Both the position numbers and the translations under genes were made by a program. 64,000 nucleotides of DNA, from the NCBI RefSeq assembly GCF_900537085.1, contig NZ_UNRE01000002.1:558289-622288 (forward strand), written 5' to 3'. The stretch's first letter is position 1. Every line of letters begins with the position of its first letter. The notes under the pieces are model-generated. The model was not told the DNA's origin and ran no database searches. It was given only the letters and a program-made list of their open reading frames with translations. The DNA comes from Agarivorans sp. Alg241-V36. GTDB lineage: Bacteria; Pseudomonadota; Gammaproteobacteria; Enterobacterales; Celerinatantimonadaceae. Positions 1 to 7,139 of this stretch are shown piece after piece.

Positions 1-63
1 GGCATGTCTGATATCGCCATCAAGCTAGCGAGCCTGCTTGCAATGGCATATTGGTGGCGCTAG
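1..63 (+). CDS. 3' end of an unidentified CDS (partial)
   Basis: An open frame enters from the left edge and ends at TAG 61-63, giving about 20 C-terminal residues that finish in AYWWR. The fragment is too short to assign to a family. It lies 32 bases before a small cysteine/histidine-rich secreted protein and ahead of a cytochrome c and a DUF411 protein, so it may be the last residues of another metal-resistance gene. That link is inference from position only. Confidence 0.4.
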   Translation, partial: GMSDIAIKLASLLAMAYWWR

Positions 64-95
64 AGTGTTTCTTAAATTAAGTTGTTGGTTGTGTA

Positions 96-476
96 TTGTT
101 GAGTTTAGCGCGTTTATCGATAGTGGTTTATACCGTTCTGGCATTTGCTTTAACTAGCATTAATGCCAGTGCTAGCCCGATTATCGAGCCGCAAAGCAAG
201 GCTGAAGAGTTCTCGGCAATCAGTCATTCAACGATGCAAGATTGTCATGTCAGTCTAGGCGCTTTTGCTGCTTCAAATAACGAAGAACATGCGCACAGCC
301 ATACAATGCCTATTGGGGCCAGTTGTTGCACAGTAAGCTGCATGGCTCCGCCTCTGATTAACCTGTTTGGGCTCAACATAGCTGAATCTCCGAGCAGCCT
401 ATTAGCTTTCTTAGCTATGCGCAGTATTGCCCCAACTAATACAGCAGAACCTCTTTACCGCCCTCCCATCAGTTAA
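96..476 (+). CDS. Small secreted Cys/His-rich protein, DUF2946/CopL-like
   Basis: About 126 residues with a hydrophobic N-terminus (roughly residues 5-25) that looks like a Sec signal peptide ending near NASA. The middle carries clustered metal ligands (DCH, EEHAHSHTM, SCCTVSCM), and the C-terminus ends in YRPPIS, a tail seen in DUF2946 proteins. DUF2946/CopL-type proteins are small envelope proteins linked to copper tolerance, so a periplasmic metal-binding role is likely but not proven. The start is uncertain: the longest frame begins with TTG at 96, and no strong ribosome site is visible. It heads a same-strand group with a cytochrome c and a DUF411 protein. Confidence 0.55.
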   Translation: MLSLARLSIVVYTVLAFALTSINASASPIIEPQSKAEEFSAISHSTMQDCHVSLGAFAASNNEEHAHSHTMPIGASCCTVSCMAPPLINLFGLNIAESPSSLLAFLAMRSIAPTNTAEPLYRPPIS

Positions 477-560
477 GTACCCACTATATTTACGCACTAT
501 CAGCCTTTGGTTCGATAGTGGAAACATTAAGCCCTAGCGAGCTGGGGTAAAAGTGGAACA

Positions 561-1154
561 ATGATGAACATTTCTTTTTATAAATTGGCGGCAGCGATGC
601 TGCTTAGTGCCTATGCAAACTTGGCTTATGCAGAGCCGAATGCCAATGCGCTTGGCCAAAATCTGTATTTAACTATTGGTGGCTATGGATGCGCAGCTTG
701 CCATGGCAAATACGCTAATGGTGCTGGTAACGTGGGTGGAAACATTCGTGGCGCCAGCTTAGAGCAGCTCAATCAAGCCCTAGAAAATGAACCTACTATG
801 AAGTTGCTAGGCGACGCTTTCGCGCCAGGGCAACGAGAGCAAGTGATTCAATATCTAGCCAGCTTAGGTGCTATGCCGCTGGTGGAATGGAACATAGGTG
901 ATGATACCAACATTAAATTCCAGCAGCTCATACCTCAACAGTTGAGCCAACTGGTTGTTAAAAACGACACCTTGGCTGCTGTAGCGGTCGATCTTAGCCC
1001 CTTGGCAATAAAACAAACATTAGATATAGAACCTTTAGATACCCAAGCCGTGCAATTTGTTGCGCCAGCAAGCTTGGTAAACCTACAAGTGGAAGAGCAG
1101 GTTCTACAATTAACAGTAAATGAATATGAGAATAATGATGAAAATACTAAATAA
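561..1154 (+). CDS. Secreted c-type cytochrome
   Basis: 197 residues. A signal peptide (about residues 1-24, ending in AYA) is followed by one haem-attachment motif CAACH near residue 45 in a GYGCAACHGKYANG context, typical of class I cytochromes c. The second half (about residues 110-197) has no recognisable domain. It is expected to be a periplasmic electron carrier. The end of the gene overlaps the start region of the next gene, a DUF411 protein, so the two are probably translated together. Cytochromes of this kind occur in copper-resistance loci, but the redox partner cannot be read from sequence. Confidence 0.75.
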   Translation: MMNISFYKLAAAMLLSAYANLAYAEPNANALGQNLYLTIGGYGCAACHGKYANGAGNVGGNIRGASLEQLNQALENEPTMKLLGDAFAPGQREQVIQYLASLGAMPLVEWNIGDDTNIKFQQLIPQQLSQLVVKNDTLAAVAVDLSPLAIKQTLDIEPLDTQAVQFVAPASLVNLQVEEQVLQLTVNEYENNDENTK

Positions 1155-1575
1155 ATTACTACTAAGCCTATTGGTTTGTTTCAGCAGTTCGGTATTGGCT
1201 AAAACTAGCATCGAGCTTTATAAGTCACCTACCTGCGGTTGTTGTACCGAGTGGGCCGAAATCATGGAGCAAAAAGGTTATCAGGTGAATGTGCATCACA
1301 AACAGCAGTGGAATGTACTAAAACAAAGCTACGACATGCCTGCTCAGTTGCAGTCTTGTCATAGCGCTGTGATTGATGGCTATTTGATAGAAGGCCATGT
1401 GCCTGAAAGTGATATAGCCCGCTTGTTAAAAGAGCGCCCTAAAAACATCAAAGGTTTAGCTGCGCCCGGTATGCCGCAACATTCTCCGGGTATGGCTCGA
1501 GAAGGTGAGGCCTATAAGGACTTTAAAGTTATCGCTTTTTCAGAGGATGGCTTAAGTATCTACAAGGAGTATTAG
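1135..1575 (+). CDS. DUF411 (CopG-type) periplasmic copper protein
   Basis: About 146 residues starting at one of two adjacent ATGs (1135 or 1138). An upstream in-frame ATG at 1120 exists but would spoil the signal peptide. After the signal (ending VLA) comes the DUF411 hallmark YKSPTCGCCTEW, a CxCC metal site, with further His residues (VHHKQQW, SCHSAV, EGHVPESDI). DUF411 includes Pseudomonas CopG, a periplasmic protein that binds a copper cluster and aids copper tolerance. It overlaps the preceding cytochrome c by about 20 bases, which suggests a shared copper/redox job. Family assignment is firm; the copper role is inferred from the family. Confidence 0.82.
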   Translation: MMKILNKLLLSLLVCFSSSVLAKTSIELYKSPTCGCCTEWAEIMEQKGYQVNVHHKQQWNVLKQSYDMPAQLQSCHSAVIDGYLIEGHVPESDIARLLKERPKNIKGLAAPGMPQHSPGMAREGEAYKDFKVIAFSEDGLSIYKEY

Positions 1576-1711
1576 AGCCTTTAAAGTGATCTTAACTTAG
1601 GCCAGCCCAGCGTTGGCCTATATTGCAAACTCGTAAAGCCAATTATTCGCAATAACTAAAGGAGTGAATTAAGCTTTAAATAAGTCACTCATAGGAATTG
1701 AAGACTTTCGA

Positions 1712-2434
1712 ATGAAGCTGTTTTTGCTTGTAGCTCTGCTGTTTTGTTGGCCGATATATGCCAAGCCTCAATCCGACGTATCGACCTTGTATTTCACTAA
1801 TCTTCCTAATAATTTTACCGCGTCTATTGGTGCAGAAGTGGTTAAGGTTGCATACCAAAAACTGGGTATTCAGGTCGAGTTTGTAGATATGCCCACTAAA
1901 CGCGCATTAGTACAATCTAATGAAGGTAAGGTTGATGGTGAGATTCACCGGATTTGGAGCATCGCCGATAGCTACCCAAATCTAATCCGTGTTCCCACTC
2001 CGATTAATTATATAGACCAAGTGGTATTTGGTTCGATACAGAATGCAGAAATAAAACAGTGCGCAGACTTAGCGCCTTATTCCGTTGGCATAGTAAGAGG
2101 GGTGAAGCATGCTGAAGAATGCACTCGAGATCTTCCTCTTCAAAGGGTTTTTAACACTGACGTTAGGATGATGGCCTTGTTAAGTGCGCAAAAAATTGAT
2201 TTTGCTGTTTCTTCTTGGGTTAATGGAATGTGGCTAAGAAAATCTATGAATATAGACAATGTTCATGTTGTGGGCCCTCCTATAAGTCGTCAGTTGCTCT
2301 ATCACTATGTTCACAAGAAGCATGCTGATTTAGTCGATAAAATCGACGCTGTATTTCAAGAAATGCAAGAGAGTGGCGAGCTTGAGCTTGTTAGAAAGCA
2401 AGTCATTAATGAGCTATTAAAAAATGCGCATTGA
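1712..2434 (+). CDS. Family 3 periplasmic solute-binding protein
   Basis: 240 residues with a signal peptide (about 1-18, ending IYAKP) and the two-lobed pattern of SBP_bac_3 proteins, including the DGEIHRIWSIADSYPNL stretch and a C-terminal helix that ends ELELVRKQVINELL. It is single, with no ABC permease or ATPase beside it, so it may serve as a ligand sensor or use a distant transporter. Two cysteines (near residues 117 and 137) could form a disulfide. The ligand is not identifiable. Confidence 0.7.
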   Translation: MKLFLLVALLFCWPIYAKPQSDVSTLYFTNLPNNFTASIGAEVVKVAYQKLGIQVEFVDMPTKRALVQSNEGKVDGEIHRIWSIADSYPNLIRVPTPINYIDQVVFGSIQNAEIKQCADLAPYSVGIVRGVKHAEECTRDLPLQRVFNTDVRMMALLSAQKIDFAVSSWVNGMWLRKSMNIDNVHVVGPPISRQLLYHYVHKKHADLVDKIDAVFQEMQESGELELVRKQVINELLKNAH

Positions 2435-2516
2435 GACTGATACCTCTTGCCTTTTACACTAAGCAAGGTGCCGGTAGTTCAGCTTTAAAGTGAGCAATAA
2501 ATCCAAGCTAACTTAG

Positions 2517-3461
2517 GTGAGCATAGTGAAACACCAAGCCTTTTTCCCGCACCATCGCAATAAGCTGTTTGCTTGTTACACCGGACTAGAAACCGAGCTG
2601 GTTTATCGCCGTGGCTTCAATTTGCCCGGTTTTGCTGCTTACCCTTTGCTAGCTACTCCCAGTGATAAACTTTTGCTTGGTGATTATTACAAGCAACTAA
2701 TCCAGTTAGCTAGCGAGTTGGGAGTGGGATGTATTCTTGATTCAGTGTCTTGGACGGCAAATCGAGACAGAGCAGCAGCTCTTGGGATCACTGTTGAGCA
2801 GCTGAAGCAATTCAACATAGAAGCAATAGAGTTTATTGCTGGTATTAAACGGCAGAATCCTGATGTGCCAATAGTATTGTCTGCGCAAGTTGGTCCGCGT
2901 GATGATGGTTATGCACCCAGTCATTTAATGAATGTACACCAAGCCTTTGATTATCACAGTGAGCAAATAGCGGTGTGTGCTAGCACTGAAGTAGATCTTA
3001 TTAGTGCATTTACCATTTGTTACCCCGAGGAAGCGATAGGCATAGTTAAAGCTGCGAAAAAATATACGATGCCCGTAGCAGTAGCATTTACCTTAGAAAC
3101 AGATGGTCGTTTACCTACGGGTATGAGTTTGCAAAAAGCCATCGCTATGGTTGATGCTCAGACAGACTCAGCAGTGCTTTATTACTTAATAAACTGCGCC
3201 CATCCGAGTCATTTTTCTCACATTTTAGATGGTGGAGCGTGGATGCAGCGCTTGCGTGGCTTGGTTGTTAATGCCTCTTGCTGTAGCCATCAAACACTTG
3301 AGCAAGCCACTGAGTTGGACGAAGGCAACCCAGCTGAATTAGGTAAACAAGTTGCTGAACTTCATCGTAGCTACCCCCAGCTCAATATTCTAGGCGGCTG
3401 TTGCGGCACCGATATGCGTCACATGAGGTCTATATTTGAAGCGGTGAAAGCGAGAGGCTAG
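2517..3461 (+). CDS. Homocysteine S-methyltransferase family protein
   Basis: About 314 residues matching the Pcv_S-methyl_trans family throughout. The zinc ligands are visible: a cysteine in VVNASCCSH (near residue 245) and the paired cysteines in GGCCGTD (near 300). Members transfer a methyl group from S-methylmethionine, betaine or a similar donor to homocysteine. The N-terminus is unusual for the family in lacking the DGG(x)GT-type opening; here it reads LFACYTGLETEL. The start is one of two GTG codons (2517 or 2526). It stands alone between a solute-binding protein and a convergent LysR gene, so the natural donor is not indicated. Confidence 0.78.
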   Translation: MSIVKHQAFFPHHRNKLFACYTGLETELVYRRGFNLPGFAAYPLLATPSDKLLLGDYYKQLIQLASELGVGCILDSVSWTANRDRAAALGITVEQLKQFNIEAIEFIAGIKRQNPDVPIVLSAQVGPRDDGYAPSHLMNVHQAFDYHSEQIAVCASTEVDLISAFTICYPEEAIGIVKAAKKYTMPVAVAFTLETDGRLPTGMSLQKAIAMVDAQTDSAVLYYLINCAHPSHFSHILDGGAWMQRLRGLVVNASCCSHQTLEQATELDEGNPAELGKQVAELHRSYPQLNILGGCCGTDMRHMRSIFEAVKARG

Positions 3462-3473
3462 TGCATTTTTAGT

Positions 3474-4349
3474 TTACTCAGCTAAAGCCTTTTTAAACCA
3501 GTTGATGATCGCTTGATGTACTAAACCCTGGCTTTTATTCGCGCGCCAAACTAACACTATTTGTAATGGTGTATTTAACTCATCGTTTACCGTTAACTTA
3601 ATAAGCTTACCTTGTGATACTCGTTCTTGTAAGTAGTGCTCTGGGGCTACTAGCCAGGCTTGTTGGGCTTCGGCAACCGTGCTTGCAGCCGCTAATGTGT
3701 CTACCTTCCAAACATATGGCGAAATCTTTAATGACTCAAATAGCTCACTGCGAGCCAACAATACTTGCCGATGTTGCTGGAGGTGCTGAGTATTCACAAC
3801 TTCTAGCTTTGTTAATGGATGGCTGGGCGAGCAAAAATAACTCATCTCTTGAGACCACAATGGCAAAGTGTGCAGGCTCCCCGCTAACTGCTGTTGGACT
3901 ATAGCAATGCCTATATCGGCTTGGTCTTTCGCAATGCGTGCAATAACATCTTGGCTTAAAGCCTCGGAGATGGTGAGTTGTAAGTTGGGAAATTGCTCGC
4001 CAATTGAGTTTAAAAACTGTTGCTCCATTGGCAACCCGATTAAATCATCAACAACTAAAGTAAAGCTGCTTTCTAATTGAGGATTGTGTTGATTCGCAAG
4101 ATTTTGTAATTGTTCACAACGCAGCAATATTTGCTCTGCTTCTGCGTATAGCGCTTCTCCTGCAGGAGAAAGTATTGGGTTGCGCCCCGAACGCTCGAAC
4201 AATTCTACGTTTAAATCTAGTTCTAAGTTCGCAATGGCTGTGCTCACTGCCGAGTGGGCTTTTCCGAGCTTTCTTGCCGCAGCTGAAAATGAACCTAGAT
4301 CTGCTGCAAGAGTAAAAGCACTCAATTGATTTAGATTAAAATTAACCAT
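3474..4349 (-). CDS. LysR-family transcriptional regulator
   Basis: 291 residues with the N-terminal winged helix-turn-helix (about residues 3-62, with FSAAARKLGKAHSAVSTAIANLE as the HTH core) and a LysR substrate-binding domain (about 90-285). It is divergent from the DUF1989 gene at 4519 with a 169-base shared intergenic region, the usual arrangement for a LysR regulator and its target. It converges on the homocysteine methyltransferase-like gene with only 12 bases between stops. The effector is unknown. Confidence 0.85.
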   Translation of the reverse strand: MVNFNLNQLSAFTLAADLGSFSAAARKLGKAHSAVSTAIANLELDLNVELFERSGRNPILSPAGEALYAEAEQILLRCEQLQNLANQHNPQLESSFTLVVDDLIGLPMEQQFLNSIGEQFPNLQLTISEALSQDVIARIAKDQADIGIAIVQQQLAGSLHTLPLWSQEMSYFCSPSHPLTKLEVVNTQHLQQHRQVLLARSELFESLKISPYVWKVDTLAAASTVAEAQQAWLVAPEHYLQERVSQGKLIKLTVNDELNTPLQIVLVWRANKSQGLVHQAIINWFKKALAE

Positions 4350-4518
4350 CTGTCTGTTTTTTTGAAAGGTATCTGACTTTGTTCTTTTAGATTAGCAGGT
4401 ATATTAGCTAGCACAAGGTGAGTCACCGAGAACAAAGATGGTGATTAAAGGCTACTAGCCTAACTGCACTTGCAGGCAAGGATGCGTTTTAACTCAAACA
4501 AAATAGTGAGATAAAACC

Positions 4519-5442
4519 ATGTCTAAGGCAATTGAATCAACTTATAACGAAGATGTTGACCCAGCTAAAACGTATGAGCGTAAAGTATCGCCAAATGTAA
4601 ATTTTTATCAAAGTGTAAGAGCAAGCAAAGCAGAGGGAACTCGTAAACATGTTCGTGATGAAGTATTGCTGCCACATACAGGTGATGCGTATTTTGTGAA
4701 AGCAGGGCAAGTTATTCGTTTTGAGCAGCGCCCTAGCTTACATAATCATCGTACACAGATAATTGATGTTCATTTTGTTACGCCTAATCTAGAGCAATGG
4801 GGAGACCACTTAAACACATCGGCGGTAAATGGCTTGAATCAGCGTTTATATAGTGCAGTTTGGTCTCAAAGTGGCTTCATGGAAAAAATGGTGACCTTGG
4901 TAGAGGATGAATTCCCCTACGAAAAGCTACAAGACGAAAGCTGGAGTCATATCTTTTTTGCTGCACATTGTTGTCCTGAATGGCTGAACATGTGTTACGG
5001 CAAGGAAGGGAACGTAAACAGCTGCCAAGAAAACTTTATTCATGCCTTTGGTCGCATTCCAGCAATTGCGAATATCGAGAATATTGTTGAGCGCAGAGCG
5101 GTGATTAAACAGTTCGCAGATCGAAATGACATAAATATGTTCCAGCCGAACAAATTCTCACAAGACGAGCAAGGGATAACGCGCTGTATGCTAGCACCTT
5201 CGCCAGGAGTAGAGGACGGCGTTGGCTGTGAGTTTTACGCGGAAAAAGATCAATATATCGTAGTGAGCAACTGCCCTTATGCAGACCAAGCTTTGCCATA
5301 TCCTGAAGCTAAACCTAACCCAGTTTACGTAAGCATTTTTGACACTGGTATTAAGCCTGAAGTGGGTCATTTAGGTGATATAGGTGGCTGGGAAGAAGAT
5401 ATCTATGCGCGCATCGCGACCAAAGACAATTCGATTAAGTAA
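4519..5442 (+). CDS. DUF1989 / urea-carboxylase-associated-type protein
   Basis: 307 residues. The DUF1989 core runs from about residue 50 to 280: a phi-KAGQVIRFEQ opening, the cysteine-rich CCPEWLNMCYG segment, NSCQENF, an NMFQPNKF strand and the closing VVSNCPYADQALP. DUF1989 proteins accompany urea carboxylase and related C-N metabolism, but their activity is poorly defined, and no urea carboxylase is present here. The gene is divergent from a LysR regulator that probably controls it. A small two-helix membrane protein follows 66 bases downstream on the same strand. Confidence 0.72.
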   Translation: MSKAIESTYNEDVDPAKTYERKVSPNVNFYQSVRASKAEGTRKHVRDEVLLPHTGDAYFVKAGQVIRFEQRPSLHNHRTQIIDVHFVTPNLEQWGDHLNTSAVNGLNQRLYSAVWSQSGFMEKMVTLVEDEFPYEKLQDESWSHIFFAAHCCPEWLNMCYGKEGNVNSCQENFIHAFGRIPAIANIENIVERRAVIKQFADRNDINMFQPNKFSQDEQGITRCMLAPSPGVEDGVGCEFYAEKDQYIVVSNCPYADQALPYPEAKPNPVYVSIFDTGIKPEVGHLGDIGGWEEDIYARIATKDNSIK

Positions 5443-5508
5443 GCATCACTATATTTAGCGCCGGGTCTACTAATCTGGCGCTTATCTTAACTCCAACTGG
5501 TGAATCGC

Positions 5509-5847
5509 ATGAGTAGTTTCAAAACAACTAATACCATTAAGACCTTACCAACTGGTAGCTTGAGCAACATATTAGATACAAAGCTAAAGGTGTTGGCGGC
5601 CATAATGCTGTTGATTAGCCAATTACTAATCTTTTTGTTTCTGCCAATCGCTGGAGGGATTGGATGGATACTTGCGTTTTCAGCAATCGAAATTGCAAGT
5701 TTAGGTGCTAGCCTTTGGCTGGTGGGTGAAGTACTGTTTTTTTCTTCAATTGCAGTACTAGGAAAGCCTGTATTTCAAGTTATTAAAGTGAACTTGCTTA
5801 AGTTAATTCGCAATCCTAGCAGTAATGAAAGCGTTCAAAGTAATTAA
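5509..5847 (+). CDS. Small two-helix membrane protein (transporter-suffix-like)
   Basis: About 112 residues from the ATG at 5509 (GGTGA five bases upstream; a GTG at 5500 is also in frame). Two hydrophobic helices (about residues 25-50 and 55-80) precede a basic tail. The LVGEVLFFSSIAVLGKPVF stretch resembles the short transporter-suffix family found after or near membrane transporters. It follows the DUF1989 gene on the same strand and may be co-transcribed. Function unknown. Confidence 0.55.
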   Translation: MSSFKTTNTIKTLPTGSLSNILDTKLKVLAAIMLLISQLLIFLFLPIAGGIGWILAFSAIEIASLGASLWLVGEVLFFSSIAVLGKPVFQVIKVNLLKLIRNPSSNESVQSN

Positions 5848-5897
5848 TCTAATGTATAAATTAGCGACTAATCTGCTTAACTTCCAAGCGTGTTCTA

Positions 5898-5924
5898 AAA
5901 GGCCTGCAAATAATGCAGGCCTTT
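5898..5924 (-). terminator. Hairpin terminator, copy 3 (outermost)
   Basis: Perfect 11-bp stem AAAGGCCTGCA / TGCAGGCCTTT with a 5-base loop, followed on the minus strand by a short T-run. It is one of three near-identical hairpins, each placed directly after (minus strand) a tRNA-Val copy. It may also end transcription of the small membrane protein coming from the left. Confidence 0.7.
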
Positions 5925-5930
5925 CTACTA

Positions 5931-6016
5931 TGGTGGTCGCAACGGTGCTTGAACCAGTGACCCTCGCCTAGCAAAGAGGAGGGCGATGCTCTCCCGTTCT
6001 TTGTGGCTAAGCGATA
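5931..6016 (-). pseudogene. Decayed tRNA-Val copy (outermost)
   Basis: The 3' end (TGGTGGTCGC on the plus strand) and T-arm still match the intact tRNA-Val copies. The anticodon arm is replaced by GCCTAGCAAAGAGGAGGGC, and the 5' acceptor no longer pairs with the 3' acceptor. It cannot fold as a cloverleaf. With the hairpin at 5898 it forms one unit of a repeated tRNA-plus-terminator pattern. Confidence 0.7.
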
Positions 6017-6046
6017 AGTCTGAGTTTATCGTTTAGTAGAAAGCAA

Positions 6047-6073
6047 AAAGGCCTGCAAGTAATGCAGGCCTTT
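6047..6073 (-). terminator. Hairpin terminator, copy 2
   Basis: Same stem as the hairpins at 5898 and 6209 (GGCCTGCA / TGCAGGCC with flanking A/T pairs) and a 5-base loop, followed by TTTTTG on the minus strand. Confidence 0.75.
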
Positions 6074-6079
6074 CTAATA

Positions 6080-6178
6080 TGGTGGTCGCTACGGTGCTTG
6101 AACCAGTGAGCATCGACTAGCAAAGCAGCCTAGCAAAGAGGAGGGCGGTGCTCTCCCGCTCTTAATGGCTAAGCGGTA
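6080..6178 (-). pseudogene. Decayed tRNA-Val copy (middle)
   Basis: It retains the acceptor 3' end and most of the T-arm of tRNA-Val. The anticodon region is expanded by a short repeat of TAGCAAAG, making the unit about 99 bases, and the 5' acceptor reads AGCGGT instead of AGCGACC. It is not a functional tRNA. Shared changes with the copy at 5931 indicate that one arose from the other after decay had begun. Confidence 0.7.
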
Positions 6179-6208
6179 AGTCTGAATTTACTGTTTGTCA
6201 GAAAGCAA

Positions 6209-6235
6209 AAAGGCCTACAAATAATGCAGGCCTTT
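6209..6235 (-). terminator. Terminator of the tRNA-Val operon
   Basis: Stem AAAGGCCTACA / TGCAGGCCTTT with one mismatch and a 5-base loop, followed on the minus strand by TTTTTG. It lies immediately after the last intact tRNA-Val gene and is the likely end of the functional transcript. Confidence 0.8.
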
Positions 6236-6241
6236 CTAATA

Positions 6242-6317
6242 TGGTGGTCGCTACTGGGCTTGAACCAGTGACCCTCGCCTTGTAAGGGCGATGCTCTCCC
6301 AACTGAGCTAAGCGACC
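6242..6317 (-). tRNA. tRNA-Val(UAC)
   Basis: 76-base cloverleaf with encoded CCA. Acceptor GGTCGCT pairs with AGCGACC, the D-arm is GCTC/GAGC, and the anticodon stem TCGCC/GGCGA encloses loop CTTACAA with anticodon TAC. It is the last of five intact copies transcribed leftwards. Confidence 0.96.
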
Positions 6318-6365
6318 GAATTTTTCCTACTAACAAACCGTTCATCGAACCATTTGCTTTAAATA

Positions 6366-6441
6366 TGGTGGTCGCTACTGGGCTTGAACCAGTGACCCTC
6401 GCCTTGTAAGGGCGATGCTCTCCCAACTGAGCTAAGCGACC
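6366..6441 (-). tRNA. tRNA-Val(UAC)
   Basis: Identical to the copy at 6242-6317: same cloverleaf, anticodon TAC and encoded CCA. The spacer to the next copy is about 48 bases and is itself repeated, giving a 124-base period. Confidence 0.96.
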
Positions 6442-6489
6442 GAATTTTTCTTACTAACAAACCGTTCATCGAACCGTTTGCTTTAAATA

Positions 6490-6565
6490 TGGTGGTCGCT
6501 ACTGGGCTTGAACCAGTGACCCTCGCCTTGTAAGGGCGATGCTCTCCCAACTGAGCTAAGCGACC
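6490..6565 (-). tRNA. tRNA-Val(UAC)
   Basis: Identical to the neighbouring copies, anticodon TAC, encoded CCA. The spacer towards the next copy differs by a single-base length change in a T-run. Confidence 0.96.
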
Positions 6566-6612
6566 GAATTTTCTTGCTAACAAACCGTTCATCGAACCGT
6601 TTGCTTTAAATA

Positions 6613-6688
6613 TGGTGGTCGCTACTGGGCTTGAACCAGTGACCCTCGCCTTGTAAGGGCGATGCTCTCCCAACTGAGCTAAGCGACC
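6613..6688 (-). tRNA. tRNA-Val(UAC)
   Basis: Identical to the neighbouring copies, anticodon TAC, encoded CCA. It lies between a decayed copy (6737) and three intact copies. Confidence 0.96.
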
Positions 6689-6736
6689 GAATTTTTCTTA
6701 CTAACAAACCGTTCATCGAACCATTTGCTTTAAATA

Positions 6737-6812
6737 TGGTGGTCGCTACTGGCTTAAATCTGTGATTCTCGCCATGTAGAGAGTAGGGCGATGCCCTTAC
6801 CAACCACTAACA
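6737..6812 (-). pseudogene. Decayed tRNA-Val copy inside the operon
   Basis: The 3' half still reads as tRNA-Val (TGGTGGTCGCTACTGG on the plus strand). The T-loop and anticodon arm are altered (CATG in place of the TAC loop), and the 5' acceptor is GTTAGTGG, which cannot pair with AGCGACC. It lies between the first and second intact copies, so it should be transcribed and discarded or processed. Confidence 0.75.
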
Positions 6813-6834
6813 CTAATTGTTTAGTGTTTAAATA

Positions 6835-6910
6835 TGGTGGTCGCTACTGGGCTTGAACCAGTGACCCTCGCCTTGTAAGGGCGATGCTCTCCCAACTGAG
6901 CTAAGCGACC
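6835..6910 (-). tRNA. tRNA-Val(UAC), promoter-proximal copy
   Basis: Full 76-base cloverleaf, anticodon TAC, encoded CCA. It is the first gene of the array, 15 bases downstream of the -10 element at 6926-6931. Confidence 0.96.
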
Positions 6911-6925
6911 GTCTTGTGGGGGCGT

Positions 6926-6953
6926 ATTATAGGGTGGTCTGCGTGTGTGTCAA
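6926..6953 (-). promoter_or_regulatory. Consensus sigma-70 promoter of the tRNA-Val operon
   Basis: On the minus strand TTGACA (6948-6953) and TATAAT (6926-6931) are both perfect and separated by 16 bases. They are followed by a GC-rich discriminator CGCCCCC, typical of stringently controlled stable-RNA promoters. Confidence 0.9.
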
Positions 6954-7087
6954 CGCAAATTTTAAGGAAACTGACTGCTTGCACAAATTCTCGTCAAAAT
7001 GCTTATTTAGGCTGCTGTGTTGGCTAAATTGTTAGCAAATTAAGCATTGTTTGAGTGTGGCTCTTAGCTAGCGAATTTTGTTGGGTG

Positions 7088-7096
7088 TGGTAAAAT
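7088..7096 (+). promoter_or_regulatory. Possible extended -10 promoter for gltX
   Basis: TGGTAAAAT forms an extended -10 (TGn + TAAAAT) 44 bases before the gltX ATG. No good -35 hexamer is visible upstream, which extended -10 promoters tolerate. Confidence 0.45.
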
Positions 7097-7139
7097 CCGC
7101 GCCATTCAACTCGGTCAACTATTTAACTAGAGAATAAAC

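Noticed and set aside
6169-6803. Minus-strand reading frames with repeated MGEHRPYKARVTGSSPVATT
   Set aside because: These are chance translations of the tRNA-Val genes and their spacers; the repeats are tRNAs, not protein repeats.
5898-6910. Regular repeats resembling a CRISPR array
   Set aside because: The repeat unit is a full 76-base tRNA-Val with a constant spacer; spacers are near-identical, unlike CRISPR spacers.
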